Shown in pieces: positions 1 to 6,781 of a DNA stretch of 10,398 nt (positions within the stretch are counted from its first letter, which is position 1; each line of letters opens with the position of its first letter). Source of the DNA: an uncultured Lachnospiraceae bacterium (GTDB lineage: Bacteria; Bacillota_A; Clostridia; Lachnospirales; Lachnospiraceae); assembly GCA_910585655.1 (NCBI GenBank), contig CAJUFW010000046.1, positions 9,543 through 19,940 of the forward strand, given 5' to 3'. The position numbers and the translations under genes were made by a program. The notes under the pieces are model-generated. The model did no database searches. It saw nothing but the letters and a program-made list of their open reading frames with translations, and was not told the DNA's origin.

Positions 1-1176
1 GGGGGCCTTCTGGAGGTACTCTACCCCCTTCTTGATGTCCTCCGGCACCCCCAGGCCGTCGGCGTAGATGAGCCCCAGGCCGTAGTTGCTCAGGTCGGTG
101 CGGTACTTGGGCTCCTCAAAGAGGGCACGGGCACGGACCGGGTCACGCTGGCAGCCCAGGCCGAAGAGGTAGCAGGTACCCAGCATATCGTTGCCCCAGG
201 TGTTGTCGCCGTTGGTTCTGGCGCGTTCAAAGAGCTGAACCGCTCTTGCATAATCCTGGAAAACTCCGTCTTCACCCAGAAACAGCAATCGTCCTGCGCG
301 GTTGGCGCAGCCGATTTGACGCGAATCCTGAAGACCCAGCTCATAGTATTCCATAGCTTTGCGGCAATCCTTGGAAACTACCTTGCCCTGTTCGTAGGCG
401 TAGCCTATATAGTAGCAGCTAGAAAGCTGACCTTGTTTTATAGCTGCAGAATATAGATCGAAGACTTCCTGGTTCCAACCGTTTTGTTCTTTAAGAAGGT
501 TGGCATAGCGTTCCTGCCAGTCGGGATATCCTTTTTCTGCGCCTAAGCGTGCCACCGCCTCTGCCTTGGCTTTGTCAGGAGTAAAGGTGCCGTCGTCTCC
601 GTCGTTATACAGAGTGTATAGATTCAGACCGGCAAAGCCCATCCCGCCCTGAAATGCCTTTTCAAACCAGGGAATACATTTTAGCTCCGTCTCTCGAAGC
701 CACTGACCGAAGGCAGCCTGATTAGGGAAATCGTCTGGGCTTTTATTCTCGATCCGAGGGATGTCCAGCCAGAAATAAGTATTGGCGATCATGTTCATAC
801 AAAACAAACACCCTGCCTGAGCTTTTTCATAAACGACATCCCATGCTTGTTGTAACGTATCAAAAGGCATGGCTTCCTCCATCTCCGGAGTGAGCATTCC
901 GCAGCGCATGGCTCCTAACACGCCTATAGCGCTGCCTTGAACGATGCTCTGTTGGAGCCATTTTTCAGCCAGGTCGTCATCCTCCTGAAAGGAATGATAG
1001 AACCAGACATATTGAGATCCGGAAGCACACCGGGACAGAATATAGGCGGCGTCCCCGTCTCCATCCTGGGCTGCTTTGGTCAGGGGCTGAATACAGGCGG
1101 CTGCCTTGTTCCGGTCATAGGCGTAGTAAATGGCTTCTATAGCTCTGTCTACTGTGTCACTGAAATACTTTCCCAT
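1..1176 (-). CDS. Sel1-like / TPR-like repeat protein, 3' end beyond the window
   Basis: The minus-strand frame from ATG at 1176-1174 stays open to base 1, giving 392 residues with no stop, so the gene continues off the left edge. The start is preceded by AAAGGAG (about 9 nt away). From about residue 250 onward the protein shows tandem Sel1-like helical units: CYYIGYAYEQGKVV...KAMEYYELG, then an AGRLLFLGEDGV...RAVQLFERA unit, GTCYLFGLGC...RARALFEE, and GLGLIYADGLGVPEDIKKG with VEYLQKA. The A-x-x-Y/F-x-x-G and 'YLxGxGVxxDxxKAxxYxxKA' patterns are typical of the family. The N-terminal 250 residues look helical and Ala-rich with diverged repeats. There is no signal peptide or membrane segment, so it is probably cytoplasmic. 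Sel1 proteins are usually protein-interaction scaffolds; no catalytic role is visible. The coding DNA is about 62-72% GC in bases 1-180 but about 42-57% in bases 181-480, an unusual shift. It is transcribed divergently from the solute-binding-protein gene. Confidence 0.85.
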   Translation of the reverse strand, partial: MGKYFSDTVDRAIEAIYYAYDRNKAAACIQPLTKAAQDGDGDAAYILSRCASGSQYVWFYHSFQEDDDLAEKWLQQSIVQGSAIGVLGAMRCGMLTPEMEEAMPFDTLQQAWDVVYEKAQAGCLFCMNMIANTYFWLDIPRIENKSPDDFPNQAAFGQWLRETELKCIPWFEKAFQGGMGFAGLNLYTLYNDGDDGTFTPDKAKAEAVARLGAEKGYPDWQERYANLLKEQNGWNQEVFDLYSAAIKQGQLSSCYYIGYAYEQGKVVSKDCRKAMEYYELGLQDSRQIGCANRAGRLLFLGEDGVFQDYARAVQLFERARTNGDNTWGNDMLGTCYLFGLGCQRDPVRARALFEEPKYRTDLSNYGLGLIYADGLGVPEDIKKGVEYLQKAP

Positions 1177-1220
1177 ATTAGTTTGCTCCTTTTCATGAAC
1201 TTTGTTTTTGGATTTTCTTT

Positions 1221-1249
1221 ATTATAGCACATTCGAGCTTCCTTTCCAC
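1221..1249 (-). promoter_or_regulatory. Extended -10 promoter for the Sel1-like gene
   Basis: Read on the minus strand, TGC-TATAAT (1229 down to 1221) is a perfect extended -10 element. A weak -35 (GTGGAA, 3 of 6 matches to TTGACA) sits 17 bp upstream. The start would fall near 1214, giving a leader of about 40 nt before the AAAGGAG ribosome binding site and the ATG at 1176. Confidence 0.6.
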
Positions 1250-1341
1250 TACCTTTTTCACGAAAATGCTTCCCGTATATCAGCCTATAAAGGTTGGATA
1301 ATTTTTTGACAGGAACAAAAAAAATCAATGTTTCTTTGCAC

Positions 1342-1347
1342 TATAAT
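1342..1347 (+). promoter_or_regulatory. Candidate -10 box for the solute-binding-protein gene
   Basis: A perfect TATAAT lies 138 bp upstream of the lipoprotein ATG. No good -35 is found 16-18 bp upstream (only an A-run), and the TTGACA at 1306-1311 is 30 bp away, too far for one sigma-A promoter. An alternative pair is TTGCAC (1336-1341) with TAAAAT (1359-1364), 17 bp apart. Either way the mRNA would have a leader of more than 100 nt. Confidence 0.35.
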
Positions 1348-1391
1348 AGAAAACTTTCTAAAATGCAAAAATTTATTATAAAATCAGCCGC

Positions 1392-1411
1392 AAAAAGGAA
1401 GAGTCCTTTTT
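1392..1411 (+). promoter_or_regulatory. Leader hairpin upstream of the solute-binding-protein gene
   Basis: AAAAAGGA (1392-1399), loop AGAG, TCCTTTTT (1404-1411) form a perfect 8-bp stem ending in a T-run. It resembles a weak terminator or attenuator in the leader. With only three GC-containing pairs it may be incidental. Confidence 0.3.
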
Positions 1412-1484
1412 TCCTTCCTGTTACAATAAGGCTATAAAAATCTAGGGTGACAAAGGAAAATAAAAAACAAGAGGAGGATTATTT

Positions 1485-3212
1485 ATGAAAACAAAAAAGA
1501 GATTAGCCTTATTGCTGATGGTAGTTCTGGCAGTTTCCTTATTTGCAGGATGTGGGAGCAAGGAACCTGAGAAAAAGGAAACTCAAAATGTAGAAGGCGA
1601 TACCTCAAAAGAGGATGCCGACAAAAATGATGGCGATAACAACGATGACAACAACAAAGTCGAAGGAGATACGACAGAGGAAAATAAAGAAACCGAAGGG
1701 AATTCCGGCAAGGAAGGAGACACAGATACAGACACAAGCGGAATCCAGTTCCCGTTGGCAGAGAAGAAAGAACTGTCGGTGTGGCTGATTTGGAGCAACA
1801 GTTATGTAGAGGAGCCAAACGACCTGATATCCGTACAGAAGGTAGAGGAAAATACGAACGTCCATGTCAACTGGTCTGTTGTCAGCAGCAATGAATCTTC
1901 GGAAAAATTTGGACTGATGCTGGCGTCCGGGGATTATCCGGAGCTGGTCTATGGAGCCGGTTTATATCCGAATGGAATGGTGAAGGGTGTAGAGGACGGC
2001 GTATTTTTAGACCTTACGGAATTTATTCCAATGTATATGCCAAATTATGAGGCACTCCGCAGAAGCGACGAAACCGTTTATAAAGATACTGTGACAGATG
2101 AAGAGCGCTCAGTTGCTATTTATGGATTGGCATGTAATGATGAAGGTATTAAAGCAGAGCAGGTGTTCGCAGGCTTTTTGGTCAGACAGGATTGGCTGGA
2201 CGCTCTGAAGCTGTCTCTGCCGGAGACGATGGACGACTGGCATGATATGTTGGTTGCTTTTAAAGAAAATTATCAGTGTGAAGCCCCTTATCTGATGTTC
2301 CGGGATGGGATGGATTTTGTCACAGCGTATGGCGTACAGGCAGAATTTTATCAGGAAAACGCAACCGTCAAATATGGACCGTTAGAAGAGGGCTACCGCC
2401 AGTATTTGGAGACGATGAGCCAGTGGTATAAGGAAGGCTTGATTGATCCGAATTTTATGTCCAGCAGCCAGTTTTGGCCAAGCTGCGCAGACGCGGCAAC
2501 CGGTCGAGGCGGCGCAGGGACAGGTACTTGGGGAGAAGCTGCCGACAGTATGCTCAAACGGGGGCTTACACAAGAGGAATCTTTCTGGATGACCGGCGTA
2601 GCCAGCCCGGTTTTACACAAAGGAGACAAGCCACAGATTGACACCGATGCAGACAGCCGGATTGCCAAAAACCCGGTAGCCGTTACAAAAAACTGCAAGG
2701 ATGTTGAATTAGCTCTTTCCTGGCTGGATTACTGGTATACCGAAGAATGTATGGTATATGCAACTTACGGAATAGAGGGAGAAACCTATACAAAAGATGA
2801 AAACGGAACGGTTGTAATGACAGATTTGATTATGAACAACCCGGATGGTTATACACCGATGGACGCTTTGGGAAGATATACGTTGGGAGTGGCAGATTTA
2901 GGTCTTTACAACTGGAATGCTATGGACATTATGAATGATAAGGACGCTTTAGCAGCCAAAGGAGTCTGGGATGCTATGGGCAAGGGTTTGATCCTTCCGT
3001 CTACCGTAACAATGACGCCAGATGAATCTTACGAATATGCCACCAAATATACGGCAGTCCAGACCATGGTACAGGAAATGAGTATCAAATACATCACCGG
3101 GCAGGAATCCTTTGATGGCTACGAAGTCTTCCAAAATGACCTGAAAAAATATGGAATAGAAGATTGCCTCGCCATCTGGCAGGCTGCCCTCGACCGCTAT
3201 AATAATAGATAA
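1485..3212 (+). CDS. Extracellular solute-binding lipoprotein (ABC-transporter type, LplA-like)
   Basis: 575 residues, with start ATG behind a strong GAGGAGG (7 nt spacing). Residues 1-23 are a lipoprotein signal peptide: KTKKR, a hydrophobic core, then the lipobox LFAGC with Cys23 as the lipidation site. Residues 24 to about 87 form an acidic, Asn/Asp/Glu/Lys-rich linker containing two related VEGDT(S/T)xE segments. This would hold the binding domain away from the membrane through the wall. From about residue 88 (FPLAEKKELSVWLIWS) the protein looks like a family 1-type sugar-binding protein, with an ASGDYPELVY motif, a repeated 'QDWLDALKLSLPETMDDW' style segment and a large aromatic-rich C-terminal lobe. 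The closest architecture known to me is the large LplA-type binding proteins (roughly 500-570 residues) that serve complex-carbohydrate importers in Firmicutes. No permease or ATPase gene is adjacent, so its partner must lie elsewhere. The substrate is unknown; a GH5-like hydrolase downstream suggests a beta-linked glycan fragment. Confidence 0.85.
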   Translation: MKTKKRLALLLMVVLAVSLFAGCGSKEPEKKETQNVEGDTSKEDADKNDGDNNDDNNKVEGDTTEENKETEGNSGKEGDTDTDTSGIQFPLAEKKELSVWLIWSNSYVEEPNDLISVQKVEENTNVHVNWSVVSSNESSEKFGLMLASGDYPELVYGAGLYPNGMVKGVEDGVFLDLTEFIPMYMPNYEALRRSDETVYKDTVTDEERSVAIYGLACNDEGIKAEQVFAGFLVRQDWLDALKLSLPETMDDWHDMLVAFKENYQCEAPYLMFRDGMDFVTAYGVQAEFYQENATVKYGPLEEGYRQYLETMSQWYKEGLIDPNFMSSSQFWPSCADAATGRGGAGTGTWGEAADSMLKRGLTQEESFWMTGVASPVLHKGDKPQIDTDADSRIAKNPVAVTKNCKDVELALSWLDYWYTEECMVYATYGIEGETYTKDENGTVVMTDLIMNNPDGYTPMDALGRYTLGVADLGLYNWNAMDIMNDKDALAAKGVWDAMGKGLILPSTVTMTPDESYEYATKYTAVQTMVQEMSIKYITGQESFDGYEVFQNDLKKYGIEDCLAIWQAALDRYNNR

Positions 3213-3288
3213 AAACAACCTCGAAACGGAAATGCACTTAAAGGGGCAAAGCCGGGCATAGCCCGGCTCGAAGAGAAGAGGCGGAACT
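3211..3288 (+). repeat. Structured intergenic repeat, short copy
   Basis: This copy overlaps the last two bases of the upstream stop codon. Its left part (3211-3235, containing CCTCGAAACGGAAATGC) is 24/25 identical to 3310-3334. Its right part (3237-3288, from CTTAAAGGGG to GGCGGAACT) is 52/52 identical to 3397-3448. The right part contains a perfect 7-bp hairpin, GCCGGGC-ATA-GCCCGGC (3251-3267). CCTC (3219-3222) can pair with GAGG (3278-3281) to close the unit. A single A at 3236 occupies the place of the 62-base insert of the long copy. Confidence 0.85.
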
Positions 3289-3289
3289 A

Positions 3290-3308
3290 AGCCCATCAAA
3301 GATGGGCT
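3290..3308 (+). repeat. Perfect hairpin between the two repeat copies
   Basis: AGCCCATC (3290-3297), AAA loop, GATGGGCT (3301-3308): a perfect 8-bp stem. There is no T-run after it, so it is not an obvious intrinsic terminator. It may slow 3' exonucleases or belong to the repeat element. Confidence 0.75.
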
Positions 3309-3309
3309 C

Positions 3310-3448
3310 AAAAACAGCCTCGAAACGGAAATGCCCCGGGAGGAAATGCTGACGCGCCCGAAGGGCGTGATCTTATTGCGGCAGGATTTCCTCCCCCTTA
3401 AAGGGGCAAAGCCGGGCATAGCCCGGCTCGAAGAGAAGAGGCGGAACT
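3310..3448 (+). repeat. Structured intergenic repeat, long copy with 62-base hairpin insert
   Basis: This has the same flanks as the short copy, but with bases 3335-3396 inserted. The copy can fold into nested helices. A closing stem pairs GCCTC (3317-3321) with GAGGC (3438-3442), and TGCCCC (3332-3337) pairs with GGGGCA (3403-3408). GGGAGGAAAT (3338-3347) pairs with ATTTCCTCCC (3386-3395), continuing after a G/G mismatch with CTG/CAG. Inside lies a 7-bp GAA-loop hairpin (3353-3369, one G-T pair). The separate GCCGGGC-ATA-GCCCGGC hairpin follows at 3411-3427. It ends about 10 bases before the ribosome binding site of the GH5-like gene. No coding frame or transposase is present. Confidence 0.8.
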
Positions 3449-3454
3449 TAATAT

Positions 3455-3461
3455 AGAAAGG
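3455..3461 (+). promoter_or_regulatory. Ribosome binding site deciding the GH5-like start
   Basis: AGAAAGG abuts the first in-frame ATG (3462) with no spacer but lies 9 nt from the second ATG (3471). The second ATG is therefore the better start. Confidence 0.6.
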
Positions 3462-3470
3462 ATGAATGAG

Positions 3471-5207
3471 ATGAGTAAATTTGACAGAGAGCGTGTAAAT
3501 GGTTTCCTTCATGCGGACGGAACCAAGATTGTCAACGGAAACGGTGAAGAAATTATTTTAACGGGGTATGGCTGCGGCAACTGGACGAACCCGGAGGGGT
3601 TTATGGTTGGTGCGCCTACGGATATTGAATTGAAGGGGGACATTTTCTCTCTACGTTATCTGGAGCCGCGCAGGCTCGACCGCCGGAGGAGCTTTGACCG
3701 TACGATTCGCGAGCTGTGCGGAAGTGCTTATGCAGATAAGTTTTGGCAAAGCTGGCACCGAAATCATCTGGCGGAAGCGGATATTAAAGCAATGGCAGAT
3801 CTGGGATTGAATTCTGTCCGTTTGCCGTTAAATGCAATGGCTTTTTTAGAGGAAGAGCCGGGTTTAAACTGGATTGAAGATGGATTTGAGATGTTGGATG
3901 ATGTTATTGATTGGTGCGAAAAATACCGGATTTATGCTATCCTTGATTTACATGCTGCGCCGGGCGGGCAATCCGGGACTGCCTGTGACGGTGGATTAAG
4001 TAACAGTCCGCATCTGTTTATGGATGAAGAAAACTGGGATCGGGCATTGGCGTTATGGGAAAAGCTGGCAGAGCGTTATGCGGATCGCTGGATTGTCGGT
4101 GGCTATGATTTGCTGAACGAGCCGGTCAGCTTGCCAAATCATCAGGCTTATGTAGCAAAACTTGCCGAATTTTATGATGCGGCAATTAAAGTAATCCGCA
4201 AGCATGACAAAAACCATTTGTTTACGTTAGAGGGACCAAAGTTTTCCCGTTCCAATGAGATTTTTGATCATGATTACGATCCGGAGTGCCATAATTGGTG
4301 TATTCACATCCATATTTATGGGGCTTCCCCGGAGAAACAGGAAATCGCCTGGTATATTTTAAAAGGAATTGACCTCAACGTGCCTGTATGGATTGGCGAG
4401 GGCGGCAGTTATCCGGAGGCAAATGCTGTGTTCTTTAAAATTGCAGCGGATTATGGAATCGGCTACAATCTCTGGTGCTGGAAAACAGCAATGGAGCGAC
4501 CGGGACAGACACGGGCGGTCGGCTATTATCTGCCAAAGGACTGGGAACTGGTACGCTCCTATGCTTCCGGCGGTCCGAAACCAGGCTATGAAAAGAGCCA
4601 GGCGATTTTTGACGAGCTGTTAGAAAATATCAAATATGAAAACTGTGTCCATAATAAGGACGACATTCGTGTGACGCGTTGTAGCCCGGAGTTAAAGCTT
4701 CCGGCAGTCGGCTATGATAATTCTCTGGGAGACGGCAGATCCGGAGATGGCGTTACGTATTGCGGAACCTGGGAGCATGGAAATGTATTGGGCTACCGTC
4801 TTTCTGACCGTACAAAACTGGTGATTGCACCTGGCTGTGAGGAACCGCGTCCAGGCTTTGATATGTATCCGGATCCAAATACGCCAAAGCCGCTGGATCC
4901 GCTAAAGGTGCTGGCAATAGAATTGGCAGAAGGCGAATTTGCCGTCTATACCGTCCGAGAGTTGACACAGACCTGCAGCCTTTCCCTGGAAGGAGCAGCA
5001 AAGAAAGGGGAAAGCATGGTAAAGATAGAGGTTTTGGACGAAAAGGCTTCCGGGGTTTTAGAGGAATGCGCTTGTGCCTTTACAGAGGAAGAATTGGCTT
5101 GGAAAAAGACAGAAGTAAAGCTTCCGGCGTCAGAGGAAGGCAAGGTAAAGATAACTGCACAAAAAGGAACAACTGTATTAAAAACACTACATTTCTTTTA
5201 TGAATAA
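3471..5207 (+). CDS. Cytoplasmic glycoside hydrolase, GH5-like (cellulase/exo-glucanase superfamily)
   Basis: 578 residues from ATG 3471; a poorer in-frame ATG lies at 3462. The first ~360 residues form a GH5-type TIM barrel with all expected active-site elements (numbering from ATG 3471). These are Arg117 in NSVRLPLN, His161 in ILDLHAAPGGQSG, Asn216-Glu217 in DLLNEPV (acid/base), the His279/His281/Tyr cluster in WCIHIHIYG, Glu310 in VWIGEGG (nucleophile), and a late Trp in LWCWKT. GH5 enzymes are retaining hydrolases acting on beta-linked glucans, mannans or related glycans; the exact substrate cannot be read from sequence. The C-terminal ~200 residues are probably beta-rich and may be an accessory sandwich domain. 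There is no signal peptide, so it should act in the cytoplasm on imported oligosaccharides. It is probably co-transcribed with the upstream solute-binding protein across the repeat region, since no promoter is evident just upstream. A strong hairpin terminator follows. Confidence 0.85.
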   Translation: MSKFDRERVNGFLHADGTKIVNGNGEEIILTGYGCGNWTNPEGFMVGAPTDIELKGDIFSLRYLEPRRLDRRRSFDRTIRELCGSAYADKFWQSWHRNHLAEADIKAMADLGLNSVRLPLNAMAFLEEEPGLNWIEDGFEMLDDVIDWCEKYRIYAILDLHAAPGGQSGTACDGGLSNSPHLFMDEENWDRALALWEKLAERYADRWIVGGYDLLNEPVSLPNHQAYVAKLAEFYDAAIKVIRKHDKNHLFTLEGPKFSRSNEIFDHDYDPECHNWCIHIHIYGASPEKQEIAWYILKGIDLNVPVWIGEGGSYPEANAVFFKIAADYGIGYNLWCWKTAMERPGQTRAVGYYLPKDWELVRSYASGGPKPGYEKSQAIFDELLENIKYENCVHNKDDIRVTRCSPELKLPAVGYDNSLGDGRSGDGVTYCGTWEHGNVLGYRLSDRTKLVIAPGCEEPRPGFDMYPDPNTPKPLDPLKVLAIELAEGEFAVYTVRELTQTCSLSLEGAAKKGESMVKIEVLDEKASGVLEECACAFTEEELAWKKTEVKLPASEEGKVKITAQKGTTVLKTLHFFYE

Positions 5208-5214
5208 AAAGCAG

Positions 5215-5252
5215 ACGAAAAGGAAGGGGGTTAAGCTCCCTTCCTTTTCGTT
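5215..5252 (+). terminator. Intrinsic terminator after the GH5-like gene
   Basis: ACGAAAAGGAAGGG (5215-5228) pairs perfectly with CCCTTCCTTTTCGT (5238-5251). If only the GGAAGGG core forms, the TTTTCGTT that follows acts as the U-tract. The last bases overlap the -35 box of the cca promoter, so termination and re-initiation are packed together. Confidence 0.8.
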
Positions 5253-5279
5253 GAAATCTGTATCTAACTATGATATGAT
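5251..5279 (+). promoter_or_regulatory. Sigma-A-like promoter for cca
   Basis: TTGAAA (5251-5256, 5/6), 17-bp spacer, TATGAT (5274-5279, 5/6), preceded by TGA, which makes an extended -10. Transcription would start near 5286, giving a short leader to the GGGAGGTGG ribosome binding site at 5301-5309. Confidence 0.8.
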
Positions 5280-5314
5280 AAGGAGAACAGGTACAAATCC
5301 GGGAGGTGGTATAG

Positions 5315-6715
5315 ATGCAGATTACAATTCCAAAAAATGCAGAGGTAGTTTTGCGCTGCCTGGAAGAACAGGGCTTTGAAGCCTATGTGGTAGGCGGTTG
5401 CGTCCGGGATGCTATTTTGGGCAGGACGCCGGGAGACTGGGATATTACGACGTCGGCAAAGCCGGAGGAGATAAAAGGAAGTTTTCGTACGACGATAGAT
5501 ACCGGAATTCAGCACGGGACAGTGACTGTTTTGATTGGTGGGGAGCCGTTTGAGGTAACAACCTATCGCCTGGACGGCGAATATGAGGATGGCAGGCATC
5601 CGAAAGAGGTCGCATTTACCGCCTCTCTGGCGGAGGATTTGCGCCGACGGGATTTTACGATCAATGCAATGGCGTATCATCCGGAGCGTGGGTTGGTGGA
5701 TTTATACGACGGGCTTACGGATTTGAAGGAAAAGCGAATCCGCTGTGTAGGCTGCGCCGAAGAGCGGTTTGGGGAAGATGCTTTGCGGATTTTACGCGCG
5801 TTGCGTTTTGCTTCCCAGCTTGATTTTGAGATTGAAGAACATACCCGCCAGGCGATCCGAAAGCTGGCAAAGACATTGGAAAAAATCAGCGCAGAACGGA
5901 TTCAAAAAGAACTGACGTTGCTGCTGTTGGGGAAAAGTTGTACAAGGATTCGTGAAGCTTGGGAAGATGGAGTGACGGCGGTGGTATTGCCGGAACTAAA
6001 TGCGATGATGAAAACACCGCAGAACAATCCGCACCATTGTTTTTCAGTAGGAGAGCATTGCATTCATGCGATGGAGAAGGTACGTCTGCCGGAATATCCG
6101 CATTCCGGGGAACTTGTTCCAAAGCGGCAAAAGCAGGATGCCATTGTTTTAAAGTGGGCGATGCTGCTGCATGACGTAGGTAAAACCCGTACGCGGGTAA
6201 GTGATGAACATGGGGTGGATCATTTTTACGGGCATGCCGAGGTTGGCGCCGAAATGGCGTGGGAACTATTACATCGGTTAAGATTCGACAACTATACTTG
6301 TGAAATGGTGACAAAACTGATCCGTTTTCATGATGATGCGTTCCGACTGACAGAACATGGGATGCGCCGTATGATGCACCGGGTAGGGGAAGATCTGGTG
6401 CCGTTGCTGTTTCAGGTAAACGAAGCGGACATTGCTGCACAGAATCCGGAGCTGTCAGAGGGAAAATACCAGACTTTAAAGTCTGCCAGAGAACTTTATC
6501 AAAGAGTATTGGAAGCGGGGGATGCGCTGACCATCAAGGACTTGGCAGTGAAAGGCTATGATTTGATGGAGCTTGGAATCCCGCAGGGCAAGCAGCTTGG
6601 TCATATTCTGACAGCGCTGTTAGAGCAGGTATTAGAGGAGCCAAGCCGGAATGAACGGGAGTGGCTGCTTTCTTACGCAAGGGAAGCGTGGAAGACCGGA
6701 GAAGGTGAGGAATAA
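5315..6715 (+). CDS. cca: CCA tRNA nucleotidyltransferase with HD domain
   Basis: 466 residues; ATG placed 5 nt after GGGAGGTGG. The enzyme adds or repairs the 3'-terminal CCA of tRNAs using CTP and ATP, without a nucleic-acid template. The class II nucleotidyltransferase head is clear: YVVGGCVRDAILG (residues 24-36), metal-binding Asp41 and Asp43 in GDWDIT, Glu80 in FEVTTYR, and RRDFTINAMA (111-120). The neck follows (GLVDLYDGLTDLKEKRIRCVG, then RFGEDALRILRALRFASQL). The tail begins near residue 180 and contains an HD-type metal site, LLHDVGKT (His286, Asp287), with further His residues (HFYGHAEVG, RFHDD). The length fits bacterial CCA enzymes that carry an HD domain; a tRNA-specific poly(A) polymerase is the main alternative in the same family. 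It has its own promoter and looks like a monocistronic housekeeping gene. Confidence 0.95.
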   Translation: MQITIPKNAEVVLRCLEEQGFEAYVVGGCVRDAILGRTPGDWDITTSAKPEEIKGSFRTTIDTGIQHGTVTVLIGGEPFEVTTYRLDGEYEDGRHPKEVAFTASLAEDLRRRDFTINAMAYHPERGLVDLYDGLTDLKEKRIRCVGCAEERFGEDALRILRALRFASQLDFEIEEHTRQAIRKLAKTLEKISAERIQKELTLLLLGKSCTRIREAWEDGVTAVVLPELNAMMKTPQNNPHHCFSVGEHCIHAMEKVRLPEYPHSGELVPKRQKQDAIVLKWAMLLHDVGKTRTRVSDEHGVDHFYGHAEVGAEMAWELLHRLRFDNYTCEMVTKLIRFHDDAFRLTEHGMRRMMHRVGEDLVPLLFQVNEADIAAQNPELSEGKYQTLKSARELYQRVLEAGDALTIKDLAVKGYDLMELGIPQGKQLGHILTALLEQVLEEPSRNEREWLLSYAREAWKTGEGEE

Positions 6716-6751
6716 AAAGGCTGGAAAAGAATAAAAATCCCGCAGAATTTT

Positions 6752-6781
6752 GTCATGTTGTTTGGGCAGGCTACATAAGAT
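6752..6781 (+). promoter_or_regulatory. Candidate sporulation (sigma-E/K-type) promoter before the CotS-like gene
   Basis: GTCATGTT (6752-6759) matches 7 of 8 of the sigma-E -35 form GTCATATT. CATAAGAT (6774-6781) shares the CATA core of sigma-E/sigma-K -10 elements. The 16-bp gap from the ATG/ATA core to CATA fits the known sigma-E spacing. As a sigma-A promoter (TTGTCA 6750-6755, 18 bp, CATAAG) it would be mediocre. The gene it precedes is a spore-coat family member, which supports but does not prove the call. Confidence 0.45.

Larger units (their letters stand above)
1177..1484. other. Divergent intergenic region (308 bp)
   Basis: AT-rich gap between the leftward Sel1-like gene and the rightward solute-binding-protein gene. 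It holds a minus-strand extended -10 promoter (-10 at 1221-1226), a plus-strand TATAAT box (1342-1347) and a perfect 8-bp hairpin (1392-1411) in what would be a leader of about 130 nt. No convincing small ORF, tRNA or catabolite-response (cre) site was seen. Confidence 0.6.

Noticed and set aside
937..1227. Plus-strand 96-codon open frame opposite the Sel1-like gene
   Set aside because: Fully antisense to the Sel1-like coding region and its promoter, with no ribosome binding site; a shadow frame.
1306..1311. Perfect TTGACA as a -35 box
   Set aside because: No -10 element lies 15-19 bp downstream; the nearest TATAAT is 30 bp away.
3211..3448. CRISPR array
   Set aside because: Only two copies, with long and unequal units, one carrying an internal insert; no regular spacers and no cas genes.
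3211..3448. Intrinsic terminators between the solute-binding protein and the GH5-like gene
   Set aside because: The GC-rich hairpins are strong, but none is followed by a T-run, so full termination is unlikely.
2949..3512. 187-codon minus-strand open frame across the repeat region
   Set aside because: It overlaps two well-supported plus-strand genes, its internal duplication is simply the DNA repeat translated, and no ribosome binding site or family resemblance was seen.
5886..6440. 184-codon minus-strand open frame within cca
   Set aside because: Antisense to the core of a strongly recognised gene; composition looks like a shadow of biased codons.
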